A stretch of 64,000 bases of DNA from Paramacrobiotus metropolitanus (Eukaryota > Tardigrada > Eutardigrada > Parachela > Macrobiotidae). The notes under the pieces are model-generated. The model was given only the letters and a program-made list of their open reading frames with translations. It searched no databases and had not been told where the DNA came from. Within the stretch, counting starts at the first letter, position 1. The number at the start of each line of letters is the position of its first letter. This document shows, one piece after another, positions 1 through 12,600 of the stretch. Location of the stretch: NCBI RefSeq assembly GCF_019649055.1, contig NW_026570236.1:1426001-1490000 (forward strand), written 5' to 3'. A program made the translations under genes and the position numbers.

Positions 1-919
1 CGGGGATATGTTTCTAACAATTGCTCTAATGTCTCTCTGATGTTTTAGATTGATAAGGAACATTGATGCCAAGGAAAAGTAAAACGGTGGAGAAGTGTTA
101 TCTATGACGACAGTTACTAAAGTCCAGTTATATTTCATCAAAATTTCGATATAAAGCTCTCCAAACTCAGACATCAAAAGATAATTGGTGGACATCCATG
201 TCGGATACGAACGTCGATCGCGGATTTCAAGACCGCCTCCCCTTATTTGAAAAACCACATAAGAAAAATATTAAAATTTTAACCAAAATTTTCTTAGGCG
301 AACGAAAGACGAATTTTTTATCGCTTACGGCGAAAACCATAACGTATCCCATTGTGTATGGAAATATGGCATGTCCGTGTCTACACCGCATCCTACAAAT
401 CCAAGCTAGTGTAGCTCAATATGCACAAAAATTTTACAGTATCGTTGACAGAAACTACTGCAGCTAGTGTTATGTCACCAACTTCAAATAAACTGCATTA
501 ACTATACACGTATGCTTGCGAGCACTTGCCGCTCACTAAAAATTCAAAATGATTATATTACCGGGTACAAGGTAAATGGTAAGATCGCGCTCGTTTCTTT
601 TCCGATAATGCCATTCAGCTAGCCTAGCGATGGTACTGGCATTCCGCTCTGCGCATGTCCGATCGGAAAGGTAATTTAGCTTGAAATGGATGCTACTGTT
701 GTATAGCTTCTGCACTTGTTCAACGGCTAAGGAATACCCTGGTCCTGTATACGGTAGCGCCCCAAATCCATCCATGGCGATACCCCCAATCACCACAAAG
801 CTAACCGTGTACGAACTACCATGCAGATGCTGATCTTGATTAGGAAAGGTTTTTGTTATCGCAACACAGACCACCAACAACAGCAGAGCGCGTAATGTGA
901 TGCTTCTGCTCGGTAACAT
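1..919 (-). CDS. Receptor-type guanylate cyclase, N-terminal part (gene A, cut by window edge)
   Basis: Start of a membrane guanylate cyclase receptor; only the extracellular ANF-type ligand-binding part lies in the window. Three exons with matching phases: 562-919, 329-392 and 1-241. The first begins at ATG 919 with a hydrophobic signal peptide (LRALLLLVVCVAITKTF) and continues as SYTVSFVVIGGIAMDGFGAL and PYTGPGYSLAVEQV, ending at VPG. The second reads GCGVDTDMPYFHTQWDTL. The third reads RRSYPTWMSTNYLLMSEF, then KYNWTLVTVVID and FLINLKHQRDI. Each exon has a close counterpart in gene B/C at 15.86-16.77 kb (same lengths for exon 2, same phases), so the two are recent duplicates. Membrane span, kinase-homology and cyclase domains would lie to the left and are not seen. 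Nothing visible breaks the frame. Family assignment is firm; ligand and activity are unknown. Confidence 0.8.
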
Positions 920-1257
920 AGTACCCAGCTCAATAGTACTCAGTCTGGTAAAATATTCTTGCGCACTGCCATAACATTTCAGTAAAATGTGGATGGCATG
1001 ATGTTCAATTTCTTCTATAAACTGAAATAAATAAATTTCACATGTTCCTTACCCTTACTGAGACAGAACATGAGTGCAATGCTGTGGTTAAGCGACACGT
1101 TCAGTAATCGTTGTATTAAAACGCTAGATAAAGCACAGTCACTAAAGAATTAACGAACATGGAAGATGTACTCGTACAAAGTAGATTTTCGCAGCTGACT
1201 GAGCGCAGCTACCACCTGCGTAGTTTTTAGGGCCATGCACTGTCATTACAAAACATA
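920..1257. other. 5' flank of gene A
   Basis: No gene seen. Parts resemble the 5' flank of gene B/C (16.78-17.07 kb), so this is duplicated upstream DNA that may hold the gene A promoter. No individual promoter element can be named with confidence. Confidence 0.4.
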
Positions 1258-2206
1258 CGAGGGTTACTCGGAAAGTAATGATAATCAGTATCAGTTAATA
1301 ATCATAAAATTATGCACTGATTTTTTAAAAACTGTAGCATTCATAACTAGATCATAGGGCAATGGCCGTGGCCATACCGCCTAAGGTTGGCGGCTAGCAA
1401 GGCTCTGAACATGGCTGGGTAGCGCTGATTTTTCACTGATCACTGAAAGCGTTGCCTTAATTACTGGCCAGTTTTCATGATATTATTTTGAAAAATTGAT
1501 TTGCAGAGAGAAGTGTAGAATTTTTCATGCTGTATTGCCTGTTCTGTCGCCTTAATAAGGACCATTCTTTGCTGATGTTGCCAGTTGGTTCCAGCGAACT
1601 CCCACCGAGCACTCCGTTTTGACAACGGTGCTCAAATTTTGGAATATTTTTTTGAGTTTCCACTTTCGAAAAGTAATCATAGTCAAAACCCTGATCGAGA
1701 AGGATCCTTTTCCGACCCCGAAGCAATAGCAGAGGGTCTAATCATTATGGAAGGAAAGGTGTCGAGAGTGTGCTGCAGCTGCTTACTGATAACGCAGAAG
1801 AAAATGGTTTCTGGCACGGTATCATCCGTGTGGTGCAATATCGCGAAAATCCACAGATAAGCACCCCGTCCCTGATTTATTTTTTTTTCTCGGCCTGGAG
1901 TAAAATTATCGTTCCACATTATTTTTTCTTAGTTTACCTTAGTCCTTTATCTGTTCCAAATATTTCCTGGCTTGAAAAAATTGTTGCGGGGCAAAAAGTT
2001 TGAAATTATGAATAACTGGAAGAAAATATCAGTACACCGATCTCTAAGATACCGCCTAATTTCTTTTCGAAAACGTTTGATGAGTGGCTGTTTAGCTGTT
2101 TGCGTTGTATAGAGATTAAGGGACATTGTTTTGAGAAAATACGAGGAAAGCGCTGATGCAATAAAAAATCGTGCGATAGTTATCATTACTTTCCGAGTAA
2201 CCCTCG
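1258..2206. mobile_element. Mariner/Tc1-like TIR element, probably non-autonomous or decayed
   Basis: Perfect 27-bp terminal inverted repeats: 1258-1284 begins CGAGGGTTACTCGG and 2180-2206 is its reverse complement. A TA dinucleotide flanks each end (1256-1257 and 2207-2208), the target-site duplication of the Tc1/mariner superfamily. CGAGGG starts are common in mariner elements. About 950 bp is short for a complete mariner. Only short open frames of under 95 codons are present, and I see no DDE/DDD transposase motif, so it is probably decayed or mobilised in trans. It lies about 340 bp upstream of gene A. The corresponding flank of gene B/C lacks it. Confidence 0.75.
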
Positions 2207-2607
2207 TACCTTTAACATTTTATCAGTGTAACGTGGGCGCTGATGGGCCTGGCATCAACGGATTAGCACGACAGGGCAAGAACGTCATGAAAGTAACGCC
2301 GAATTCCTTCAAGGCATAGCACACGTTACTATTTCGATGGCATTACTGTGAAACGAGCTATGCAGACATCTGTCATTTGACAGACGAAAACCGATTCATG
2401 GGTTGCCAAGCTCGCCTATGCGTAACCTTTGACGTAAGATTAATTAGTTAAGTAGCATGTCTGCTGGCTGCTGCTATCGGTTTCCTGCAAGATTGGATGC
2501 CTGCCGGCGGAAAAGGGACATGAAAGACCGTGATGGGCGTAACAATCAACTGGTTTAGAACACTTCGTGCAGTTGTGCGGCTCACAAATCTTAACACCAA
2601 GTTTAAG

Positions 2608-2681
2608 CCCGACGGAGATTTTCAGGGTGACGGAGATTTTCAGCCCGACGGAGATTTTTTTCAGCCCGACGGAGATTTTCT
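2608..2681 (+). repeat. 18-bp tandem repeat
   Basis: Four consecutive copies of a unit close to CCCGACGGAGATTTTCAG, one with GGGTGA at its start and one with extra T's. No coding meaning evident. Confidence 0.85.
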
Positions 2682-3601
2682 TACAAATATCTAAACATGC
2701 TTGCAGTATACTGAGCGCTAGTTCCGCGTTTCGCGGGAAAGTTCATCTTAAACCGCATAAGTTATTACACTAAGTTGATATCAGCCCTGCGTTGCCCTTA
2801 CTTTGATTACGGTTAAAAATTAAATGCTGTTTATACCGGTAATGTTAGCTTGTTTTTAGTAATTAAGGCTGTTTTTATTGAAATTTCTGGCTGGTTTTAC
2901 TATAAATCGTTCGCTGGCTTCGCGCTTCGCGCGAAAGTTGCCGTTTTAACGGGATCCGTAATAATAGTTCGTGCTTGCGATTTGCATACCAGAACAATGT
3001 AAAATATCTTCCTTAAGTTTGTTTAACTCAATTTTCGTGGTAAGTTTCTGGGTTGATTGGATTTGTTGGGGATCTCATGTTTTTTACGCTTCTTCGGGGT
3101 CTAGTATACGCGAATAAACGATTCACGCTATTTCGCATAATGTCGTTATGTACAATGTACAAGCACGCCGGTACAATTATAACACGCAAAAAATATGCCC
3201 GTTATCCCTAACCCCCCCCCTTCTTTGCAAAAACTAAATGTGTTCACGTAAATGTTGAAGTTTTCTGGCTCTGATTTTTCGGCTTAGAATAATTAATTAT
3301 TTCTGAGATTTAACGTCTGGGGTACTGCTCCAACTTTACGCGTGACACTGCGCATAGTATCAATGCGTAATGCGCTCTCGTAGAATGCGTTCACTGTGGA
3401 AATCTCTGTTCTGTTTATAAATTACTATAGCGCAGGGTAAATGGAGAAAATTTATCAATTTGCCTAGCGTAAACGCTAACCGCTCCCTAGAGTACCGCTC
3501 CCTACAGTAGCAGAAGAGTGTCCTCCTTGTTATAAACCAGAAAAAACGCAAAAAATAGTACTTAGCAGTAAAATCACATGCAGAGCCTTCATTATATAGT
3601 A

Positions 3602-3640
3602 TACAAGAAACAGCCTCGGCTTCGCCTCCGCGTTTCTAGG
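3602..3640. repeat. Dispersed GC-rich hairpin-type repeat, copy 1
   Basis: CAAGAAACAGCCTCGGCTTC followed by GCCTCCGCGTTTCT. It is related in inverted sense to 13967-14005 (CAAGAAACGCGGAGGCGAAG then CCGCAGCGGTTTCTTG). The CAAGAAAC start and GTTTCTTG end make each copy a short imperfect palindrome. Confidence 0.5.
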
Positions 3641-3889
3641 GTTTTAAACTCCTCGGCCGGTTTGCGGATTGTTAACTTAGAACGGATAAATCCGAAGAGC
3701 CCGATAACAAAAAGTTTCTAAAAAAATGGATGTTTTGGTTTCGTGCAGTCTGACGCAATTACTTTGACCTTACAGGTAATTTTTGTTAAATTTTCGAAAA
3801 ACTATCCGAATCTAATCATCCACGAGAGTACTACATTACAAACAAAAAGGACGCCTAGACTGGACACTAGGGCCAGATAGGTCACCCAC

Positions 3890-4330
3890 TAAGAACTTAG
3901 CGGGCCCTGTTTTATTTTGCTCAGTAATATTGAAGTTTGGTCATACGTTCACCCAGCGGGCTCTGTGCACTGGATAGTATTGGTAGCTCGGGCACTAGAT
4001 CATAACGGAGTTTGTGCACTGGACAGTAGTGGTAGCTCAGTCACCCACTTAACGGGTTCTGGGCAATGGACAGTGGTGGCAGCTCGGTCAATTACTCACC
4101 TAGCGATTTTTTGACGCACTCAATCACTAGGCGAGTGATTGACCGAGCTGCACCTGTCCAGTAAGAAAAATCGCTAGCTGAGGAAGTGACCGAGCTACAA
4201 CTACTGTCCAGACCCCGTTAGGTGAGCAAGAGCAGAGCCCGCTCGGTCACTCACTCACCTAGAGATTCCGCTCAGTGGGCAGTTATGGTGTTTCGGTCAC
4301 TCACTCGTCCAATGATTTTTCGTATTGATT
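3890..4330. repeat. Minisatellite copy with an orientation flip
   Basis: Degenerate copies of the roughly 50-bp unit also found at 8.29-8.77 and 13.56-13.87 kb (core GACCGAGCTACCACCACTGT then CCAGTGAATAAAATCGCTAG). Orientation reverses near 4110, where CTCACCTAGCGATTTTTT is followed by ATCACTAGGCGAGTGATTGA, giving a short inverted structure. Copies are more diverged than those around the Gypsy element. Confidence 0.7.
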
Positions 4331-4784
4331 TTATATTTGATATTTTTATATTTTATATCGGTTGATTTTAAACGTATTTCGAGCTCGGAAACACCGGCAA
4401 CATGTTTGAATAACACGAGTGTTTGAATAAGCACAATAATTTATTATTTTTCGGTTTAATAGTGTAATATGTCAATTGGTATTTTTTATTGTATCTAGGC
4501 AAATTTTTTCCAAGTCCCAAGGTCACCTTGAAAGTGGGTTGAATCGTTTGCGGCGTCGTGCCGGCACGATTCTGGTTGAACCAATTCAACCAAAAACGGA
4601 AATCATGTGAGCCAGTTCTGGACCGAGGCCAATCAATTGGCGTTGTCAGTTTTTTAAAAAAATCGTTTTGATTATTGAGATCTGAAAACTATGGGGCGCC
4701 GCGCGTAGTATAGATCTTGTACCTAATATTTAAACAGTAGTGGGCCAGTGGCCAATAAATAGCATCGTAAAGCTAATGGCATAA
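4331..4784. other. Intergenic DNA downstream of gene B/C
   Basis: AT-rich sequence just past the stop codon of gene B/C at 4785. No exon, RNA gene or clear repeat recognised. Confidence 0.4.
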
Positions 4785-7499
4785 TCAAGGAAGGAGCCAG
4801 TACGTGGTCATTTCATATTTTCCTTTTATCGCTTGCACTCCTCTTGATCCGACAGTGAACTGACTAAAACGTTCCAAAAGCGATTTGCTGTCCGGACTCA
4901 AATGAATGTGGTCGGGCAAACCATGATTGCACATCCGGGAAGCCATGTTAATGGTGTCACCAAATCTGTTAAACACTCGAGCTTTTGTACATACACTTTC
5001 GCAGACAGTGGAGCAAAATGGCATTTAATTCTTATGCGGTCATTTTTAACCTCCAAACGATTAATTACAGAATGCGCTTGTGTACTACGTGCGCATGTGG
5101 GCATAAAGGCCAGCAGATATTGTAATTTAAAATAAGTAATTCGGGATACAATTAATTTAGCAACCATACACGCAGTAACGTGGTCGCTTTAGTCCCATAA
5201 GTCCAGCTGCCCAAGGGCCTGAAAATAGAAATACTCGCTAAACTCGCATCAAATGCAAAATACGTCGAAAAGTCCAACATACCAGAATGAATACCAATCT
5301 TGAATTGCAGATCCCGCAAGAAACTCAACTGTGGTTGACTGTTCAGCAGTCTAATTGCAAAAGCTGCGATCCTTTCGATATGCCTTCGCCCAATTATTTC
5401 TGGTAATCCACTTGCCACCTGTAAAGATTTCCCACGTATCAAGCAAATCAAGTTAGCATGAAAACTTTTTCGTTGATGAACCGAACCTTCAGTTACAGTA
5501 CCATAAAAGAATCGCAAACTGCTTCCACTTTAAAGACTTCGCCTTCCGATGATAGCTTATCAATATGGGCTTCAGTTGCCGATATGAGGCAAATCGTAAC
5601 TTCAGGTGGTTCCGCTTTTATAAGGTTACCGAACCCATACAGATCGGTAAACAGGATTGTTACACAATCAAAGCATTCGGGTAAAAACTTTTCTCCCGCT
5701 CGGAGCTGCTTGGCCACAGATCTGTCCAAAGCCACTATTATATACTTAACACAAAGATGCCGCATAATGCAACCTGAGGAACGTACAGGTGCAAGAATTT
5801 ATTTTCCGTACCGTGGCAAAATCTGATTGATGATGGCATCGCATTTACCCATCTCTTTTATCAGCTCGGTTGTTCTAATCGCCACTTGCCGCTCCAAATC
5901 GGCCGAGTAATTTTCCAGTCTGATACAAATTTTGTCAATAAGAGTGGCTTTTCTGTTACCAGGGTCCAGGAGGGGACTCACGCCGGCCAGCGCACGACAG
6001 AGATCCTGTATATTAGGTCGATGTTTTGTGTTCACGTCCAGACAAGATCGAAGAATGTTTTCAAAATCCGGTACGATCGAGAAGGTTAGCCTTTCCGCAA
6101 TGTTGTTAAGGTTCTTAATTTCTGTACAGTCAAATACGAAATCGTCAAAATTAATATAGATTTGCCGCGAAATTGTAATTCAGATTAACTAGACCTCTAT
6201 GTAAAGTGCGCATTACCTTCCGCGGAAAGTAACCTGACTTTGGCGAAAAAGTTGCCCGTGGTTAGTATGTCGTATATGATCAGACCGGAAGAGTAGATAT
6301 CCACAATTTGCAGAAATTTGCTGTGTGGCATGTTCGCTGTCTCGGGTGGTGACCAGTAGACAGATTTCCAAATAACATTCCGACATAAAGTCGAAGTCAG
6401 ATCACCACACATACTGTGTAGATTTAGTGCTAACTGGTTTGATGCGAGATGCGCCTTAAGCGTGAAATGTTTGTCCACCCAGCAAGTTAAAATACTAAGT
6501 CGTCCATGGGATTGTAAGGAGGAAGAGTGAATATATTGTATTGCCTGCAATAAGCCAGACCATATGGTCACCTTTGCAAGGGAAAAACAAAGTTCTTACT
6601 TCGAGATAGTCGAGAATTAGCGAGCTAAGCAAGGCCGCATCTCTGCTAGCGTAACTGTCGAAAATGTCTGGCAAGGCACCCCGTGAAGGACACTCGGTGA
6701 CTGCTGATATCCAGTAAATTCCTTTTGAAGATTTTGTTATGGCAAGGCCAAGAAACTGGCAAATATTGACATGCTCCATCTTTTTTAACTACAGAGAAAC
6801 GCCGTAATTGGTTACTCGAATAGAAGTTATCATCGGATTTTGGATATTGATGATACCTTGTGAAGCAGAACCACGAATTCATTGTTGCCGGAGATGTCGG
6901 TAAAACTAATTTGACAATTTCTGCTGAATACTATCCACCTCATAACCGGTTTAGTCTTATATGTACCAAAAATAACGGCGCTAGAGAGACTCTGCAAACA
7001 ATAAACCTGACGATGAATACTAGTGTCAACAAGGTATACCGTGCTTTACTCGTGTCCAGCTGAATGCAGCAGGAAGATCACTTGATTCATATGAAATTTT
7101 ATCAGAATACAGCTGTAGCAGGAGCGAATAGCAGGATGCTGCTCGTGGACGTGGTTTTTCTTGCAGGTGAACCTGCCACCAAGGATCATGGAGCAGTTGA
7201 TATCTGATTCTCAGTTTCCTGAATCTGAAAAAAAAACTTCACAATTTATTTCGTGGTTTTTTAGAGAGATTGCGTTCGGAGACTTACTTACATAAGACAA
7301 CCCGTAACGAGAATGCCAACAGCCAATCCGAAAGCTGTCACAATAACTGAAGTTGAACGATTATCATCTAAAAGTTAAACGAACTATACAATGTTACAAT
7401 GTACTGCTACGAATGTGCGGTTATTTAACTAATAAAATTTGTGAACTTTCGCAAGCGAAAAGCGATGGCAATTAGGGCAAACAAAATTGCGCGGAAGAA

Positions 7500-7592
7500 T
7501 TTCCGGGCGCATAGCAAAATAACTACGCGCCAGAAAATTTTCCGGGCGCATAGCAAATTAACTATGCCCCCGGAATTTTTCCGGGCGCATAG
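7500..7592 (+). repeat. Short tandem repeat where ligand-domain exons are missing
   Basis: Three imperfect copies of TTTCCGGGCGCATAG plus an AAAATAACTA-type spacer, between exon 6 and the membrane-span exon of gene B/C. In paralogues D, E and F this interval holds four exons, so the repeat marks the probable deletion scar. Confidence 0.7.
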
Positions 7593-7881
7593 AAACGACC
7601 TTTAAAAATTATAATAACTTATTTTCTGCTTATTATGGATACTTAAGAGACTACTGATCCGATTGTTTCTCTAGGATCAATCAATGTTCGGCAGTTATTA
7701 CCAGATCGTATTTATCCCCAGTTTGCCACTGCAGGGGGCGTAGAAGGTTATTTTCCGGGATAACATACACCTGCAATGACAATGCATGCATTTTCAGCGT
7801 AAAGGTTAAATAAAATGCCAAAGAGAGAAGGCTGAAACTCACGTATTCTCCGTTTGTCATGTTCAATAGCGAGGCAGTGAA

Positions 7882-8289
7882 CTAAAAAACTACGTAGTAT
7901 CAAGGAACTAGATCTATAATATAACTACAAAAAAGCTGAGGCATCGAGATCGGAAAAACCAGAACCTAATAAAAAAAACTGTAAACGCCATTAGATTCAG
8001 CATGTTCAGAAACTGTGTCACATGCATTTTATTTCTTAAAAAAATTATTTAAACCCGTCCCACCGATGCCGGTTTCGGTAAAACTGGCTTCGGTAAAGCA
8101 TTCAAGGTGACCTTGAGAATAATAGCAGTGCCAGTTGCTTAGAACATTTATTAAAGTGCTAAGTATGTACTTTAATAAATTTGTAGATATTTTATTTGCA
8201 AACATGCTGAATTTAATCGCCTGATTGCTGTTCAAATGCCTAAAAAATCCGATTCCCGAACCACGATTGAATTAGCCCAGGTTTCGAAA
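7882..8289. other. Intron 4 of gene B/C, non-repeat part
   Basis: Nothing recognisable on either strand between exon 5 (7881) and the minisatellite that starts near 8290. Confidence 0.4.
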
Positions 8290-8771
8290 GAAACAAAAGC
8301 CAGTGAACAAAACTCGGCAGTGACCCAGCTACCACCACTGTCCAGCGAACAAAACGAAATCACTTGCTGAGTGATGACCGAGCAATAAATCGCTACCCTA
8401 GGTGAACAAAATCGCTAGGTGAGTAAGTAACTGAGCTACCACACTGTCCAGTGAATAAAATCGCTAGGTGAGTTAGTGACCGAGCTATCACCACTGTCCA
8501 GTGAACAAAACGAAATCACTATGTGAGTGATGACCGAGCAATAAATCGCTACCCTAGGTGAACAACGCTAGGTGAGTAAGTAATTGAGCTACCACACTGT
8601 CCAGTGAATAAAATCGCTAGGTGGGTGAGTGACCGAGCTACCACCACTGTCCAGTGAATAAAATCGCTAGGTGGAGTGACCGAGCTACCACCACTGTCCA
8701 GTGAATAAAATCGCTAGGTGGAGTGACCGAGCTACCACCACTGTCCAGTGAATAAAATCGCTAGGTGGAGG
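8290..8771 (+). repeat. Minisatellite, left part, split by the Gypsy element
   Basis: Tandem 47-51-bp units with core GAGTGACCGAGCTACCACCA then CTGTCCAGTGAATAAAATCG and CTAGGTG. The last three copies before 8767 are nearly identical 47-mers. Further left there is a longer-period pattern that also includes GACCGAGCAATAAATCGCTA. The last four bases, GAGG (8768-8771), are the Gypsy target-site duplication. Confidence 0.85.
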
Positions 8772-8999
8772 TGTTACGATAATGTATCGTTAATGTATAA
8801 TTGCCCTTGAGCAATTCTGATGTACCGGTTTCCGATCTATGTCTTCACACATCTGACTGTGCGTGCGACTGTGCGTTCTCATACTATACAATACTGCTGT
8901 CTAATACTTAAGCATGCCGTTGAATACTGTGCATCACGTCTGTCTTAGCATACGCTAATAGCACGGTTTATACATGTACCAATAAAGTACCATGTATCA
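8772..8999 (+). repeat. Gypsy 5' LTR
   Basis: 228 bp, starting TGTTACGATAATGTATCGTT and ending GTACCATGTATCA (TG..CA ends). It contains AATAAAG near its 3' end, a possible polyadenylation signal. By eye it matches the 3' LTR at every base. Confidence 0.95.
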
Positions 9000-9002
9000 T
9001 TT

Positions 9003-9020
9003 TGGTGGCTCCAGTGGCTC
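9003..9020 (+). other. Candidate tRNA primer-binding site
   Basis: TGGTGGCTCCAGTGGCTC lies three bases after the 5' LTR. TGG complements a tRNA CCA end, as expected for a minus-strand primer site. The tRNA species is not identified. Confidence 0.45.
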
Positions 9021-9092
9021 GTTATACATTCCAACTGTATAACACGGACCTTTTCATCCGTTATCAGGATTCCCAAGCCATGAAGTTTTTGT

Positions 9093-9578
9093 TTGAAAAC
9101 AGGATTTGTAAAGGAAATGCCTAAAACTCCAACAGAGTTTCTTGGTCGTCTTAAGACTGTCGCTCGAGAAAAAGAATATGAAGCGGAAAGTGCCCGGAAG
9201 GAGGTAGCGCAGTATATTAAAAATCCGGTTGTCGCTGCTCTGTTTACTAATACAGTTGAGGGAAAAAGTGAGTGACGCATTGAGGAACGGATGGCCGCAA
9301 TGGAACGACAATTTTCACAGCTAATGAGTAATGGCAATGGTTACCGCAACAATTACAATAACCGCCACAATAATCAGCGTGGGAGAGGATTCAACGGAAG
9401 AGGAAATAATCGTTTTAACGGCAACAGGAATGGAAGACGTAAATTCTGCAATTTTTGCAAGATTATTGGGCATACGTACGAAGACTGTCGCAAACGTATG
9501 GCACAACGTGCAATTCAACCGGCGATGGGCGTTGAGCGAGCTCAAATCACTGAGTTTTCGCAGAATGATTTAAACTGA
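9093..9578 (+). pseudogene. Gypsy gag remnant with CCHC zinc knuckle
   Basis: One reading frame with an in-frame TGA at 9273-9275. The second half, from 9291, has an Asn/Arg/Gly-rich stretch and a zinc knuckle C-X2-C-X4-H-X4-C at about 9447-9488 (CNFCKIIGHTYEDC), typical of nucleocapsid. Only about 450 bp separate the LTR from the knuckle, too little for a normal capsid domain, so most of Gag appears to have been deleted. The frame differs from pol, as is usual. Confidence 0.75.
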
Positions 9579-9664
9579 CAGCCGCAACTTCCAAGGCTCG
9601 TGAGGTTGACGGCACTGCATCGCTAATTCCATTATGCAGTTTCGCGACAGGCGCTTTATCATTC

Positions 9665-12600
9665 ATGTTATATATTTTTAACGAGCCCATCACTGCAATT
9701 TTAGACACCGGTTCTGGTGTATCGCTCATTAACGAAGAATTTGCCCTCAAGCATAATTTACATAATATTTCATGGAAGGGCCCATCATTAGCCACAGTCA
9801 CGAACAACATTGTTCGTCCGGCGAAGGCATGTCAGCTCGAACTCAGAATTCTTGGTTACTCAGCCAACGTCACTTTTGGAATCGTGAAGGATTTTCCATT
9901 TCAAATTTTAGTGGGAAATGATTATTTAAATAATTCCCCTTTCCTGGTCAGTTTCGCAAAGAAATTGCTAGTAAATCCTAAAACCTGGGATTCACTCAAA
10001 GTTGACTGTGTTCGTCTTCCGACGTCATACACTGTCATCAACGAGTCTAAGCAGATTACTACAGAAATAGAGCATGTTAAATGCGCGCAACCCAACATCA
10101 ACAATACATGTTCTGGATCTGAAGTCGTTTGTAAAGATTTCGAAATTAGCCAGAGGAATACCATGTCTGCAGCATGTCCTACTGTGCCCGCGGCCCCAGG
10201 TAACAATGTTTCCACAACTCTTTTCTCGCCGCCCCCTGATTGCGCAAGTGGAACCCGTCCGGACCAGAAAGAAAATAAATCAATTAAATTAATAAGCCCG
10301 ACAGACTTATTAATCGAAGCTTCGAAAAATCCAGGAACAGAAATTCCGGTTCAAGAGTTCGCAAAACAATTCAATTTTGGTGAAATGAACGCCCAACAGC
10401 AGATTGCCATGACGAAATTACTTTACAAATATCGCACCTTATTCCCGTCACAAACCAAGAAAGTTGGTCGTACAAATAACACTGGTACGCACCCTCCGAT
10501 TCGTGAACAGTTACGTCGTCACGCCCCCTGGCAAAGAGATTTCATAAACAAGCAAATTAAAGAATGGTTGGAAGAAGGAATTATTTCTCCCTGCAATTCC
10601 GAGTGGGCATGCAACATTGTCCTCGTTCCCAAGAAGCCCCAAGACCTCCGACTCTGTATCGACTACAGACCGATCAACGAAATCACGAAAAAAGATTCCT
10701 ATCCGTTACCCAGGATAGACGACTGCCTGGATGTCCTTCAAGGAGCGAAATGGTTCACAGGTTTGGATTTGTTATCAGGCTATCTTCAGGTAGCTATGGC
10801 AGAAGGTTCCAAAGACAAAACGGCATTCCTGACTCCAGACGGTCTATACCGTTTTGAAGTTATGCCGTTCGGGCTCTGCAACGCGCCCGCTACGTTTTGC
10901 CGCTTAATGGACAGTGTCCTTGGCGACATAAAATTCAAATACGTAATCGTTTACTTAGACGATGTTCAGGTCTACAGCCCTACGTTCAGCGAACATTTAC
11001 GGCACTTGGAAGATGTCCTAATCCGGTTTCAATACGCAAATTTAATGCTAAAACCGTCCAAATGCTTCTTTGGATGCACTACACTGAACTTCCTTGGACA
11101 TACGGTAACACAAGAAGGCATCCAACCGGACAAAGCAAAAGTGCTCGCAATCCAGAAAATTCCTCGTCCGACTGACCTGACCAGTCTACGTTCGTTCATG
11201 GGAGCAGCGAATCACTACCGTAAGTTTGTGAAAGATTTCTCCATAATTGCAAACCCGCTTAACAAATTAACGCAAAAAGATCAGCCCTTTAATTGGGGAG
11301 AGGAACAGCAAACTGCTTTCGAGACACTCAAGTCGCAGTTAACCAACCAGCCGCTACTCGTCCACTTTGACCAAAATAAAGAATTAATTCTAGAAACTGA
11401 CGCATTAATGCTCGGCCTTGGAGCAGTTCTTAACCAAGTGGATGAAAACGGAAACGTTAAACCATTGGCCTATGCGTCGCGAAGCCTGTCACCAAGCGAG
11501 AAAAACTACTCTGTCCCGGAACAAGAGCTTGCCGCTGTCGTCTTCGGTGTCGAACATTTCCACAGTTACGTCGGAAATCCAGAAAAAACGTTTCAGATCA
11601 TTACTGATCACAACGCTCTTTGTGGATTAATTAAGAGTAAAAATCCAACTGGAAGACTAGCAAGATGGGTGTTACGCCTACGCCCATATAATTTTAAAAT
11701 CGGTTACCGACCAGGTAAAGCCAATAACATGGCCGATTGCTTATCGCGTTTTCCGTTTGACGCTAATAACGTGCCCAAAGAACATCAATTAACCGCCTCG
11801 CTATTTTTCCTCAAGACATATGACATTTCCCAGATGCAAATTGAAGACGAGTACTGTGCCAAAATAATTGCTACCCTGACCGGCGATACCACTACGAATG
11901 ATTACATACAGAAAAGAATCCATTTCTGCATACGAGGTAATGTGCTGTATCGTATTGTTTACCGTGATAATCAGATGCAGTTCCTGATGGTAATTCCCAA
12001 AAGCATGCCACGGACAATCCTTGAAAATGCGCATGACAACTCTGGACATTTCGGCATTTCTCGGACATACGAGAAAATCCACCAGAAATACTACTGGCAA
12101 AATTGCATACGTGATGTATTCAATTATGTGACTTCCTGTCAATCATGCCAGATTGCGAAATCGCCAAATCATCGCCCACCAGGCTACTTGCAACCGATTC
12201 CGGTATTCGGACCATTCCATACGGTAGGAATTGACTATCTAGGTCCGTTTACAAGAAGTGCAAAAGGAAATATGTACCTCGTGGTGGCGATTGATCACCT
12301 GACCAAGTGGGTAGAAGCGAGACCGGTAAGAAATGCAACGGCTGCCAACGCCGCACATTTTCTCGTTGAACAAATTATGTACCGGCACGGTACACCGCAA
12401 CGGATTTTATCAGACAAGGGGAAACATTTTGTTAATACGTTAATTGATAATTTATTAAAATATTTTGGCATTGAACATGCAACTACCACTGCATATCATC
12501 CGCAGTGCAACGGCCTGACCGAACGAATGAACCGCACGATAAGTATAGCGATATCTCATTATGTGTCTAATAATCACCGTGATTGGGATAAATTCATACC

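Larger units (their letters stand above)
2209..3889. other. Intergenic, with duplicated flank and low-level repeats
   Basis: No convincing exon. About 2222-2490 is recognisably similar to about 17.07-17.35 kb (shared AACGTGGGCGCTGATGGGC, a CCTTCAAGGCAT block and a TTAATTAGTTAAGTA block), extending the gene A versus B/C duplication upstream. The rest holds an 18-bp tandem repeat, a poly-C run near 3210 and a short GC-rich hairpin-like segment near 3602-3640. Confidence 0.5.

Noticed and set aside
1475-1919. Short open frames inside the mariner-like element as a transposase
   Set aside because: No catalytic triad or helix-turn-helix pattern could be made out, and the frames are under 95 codons on both strands.
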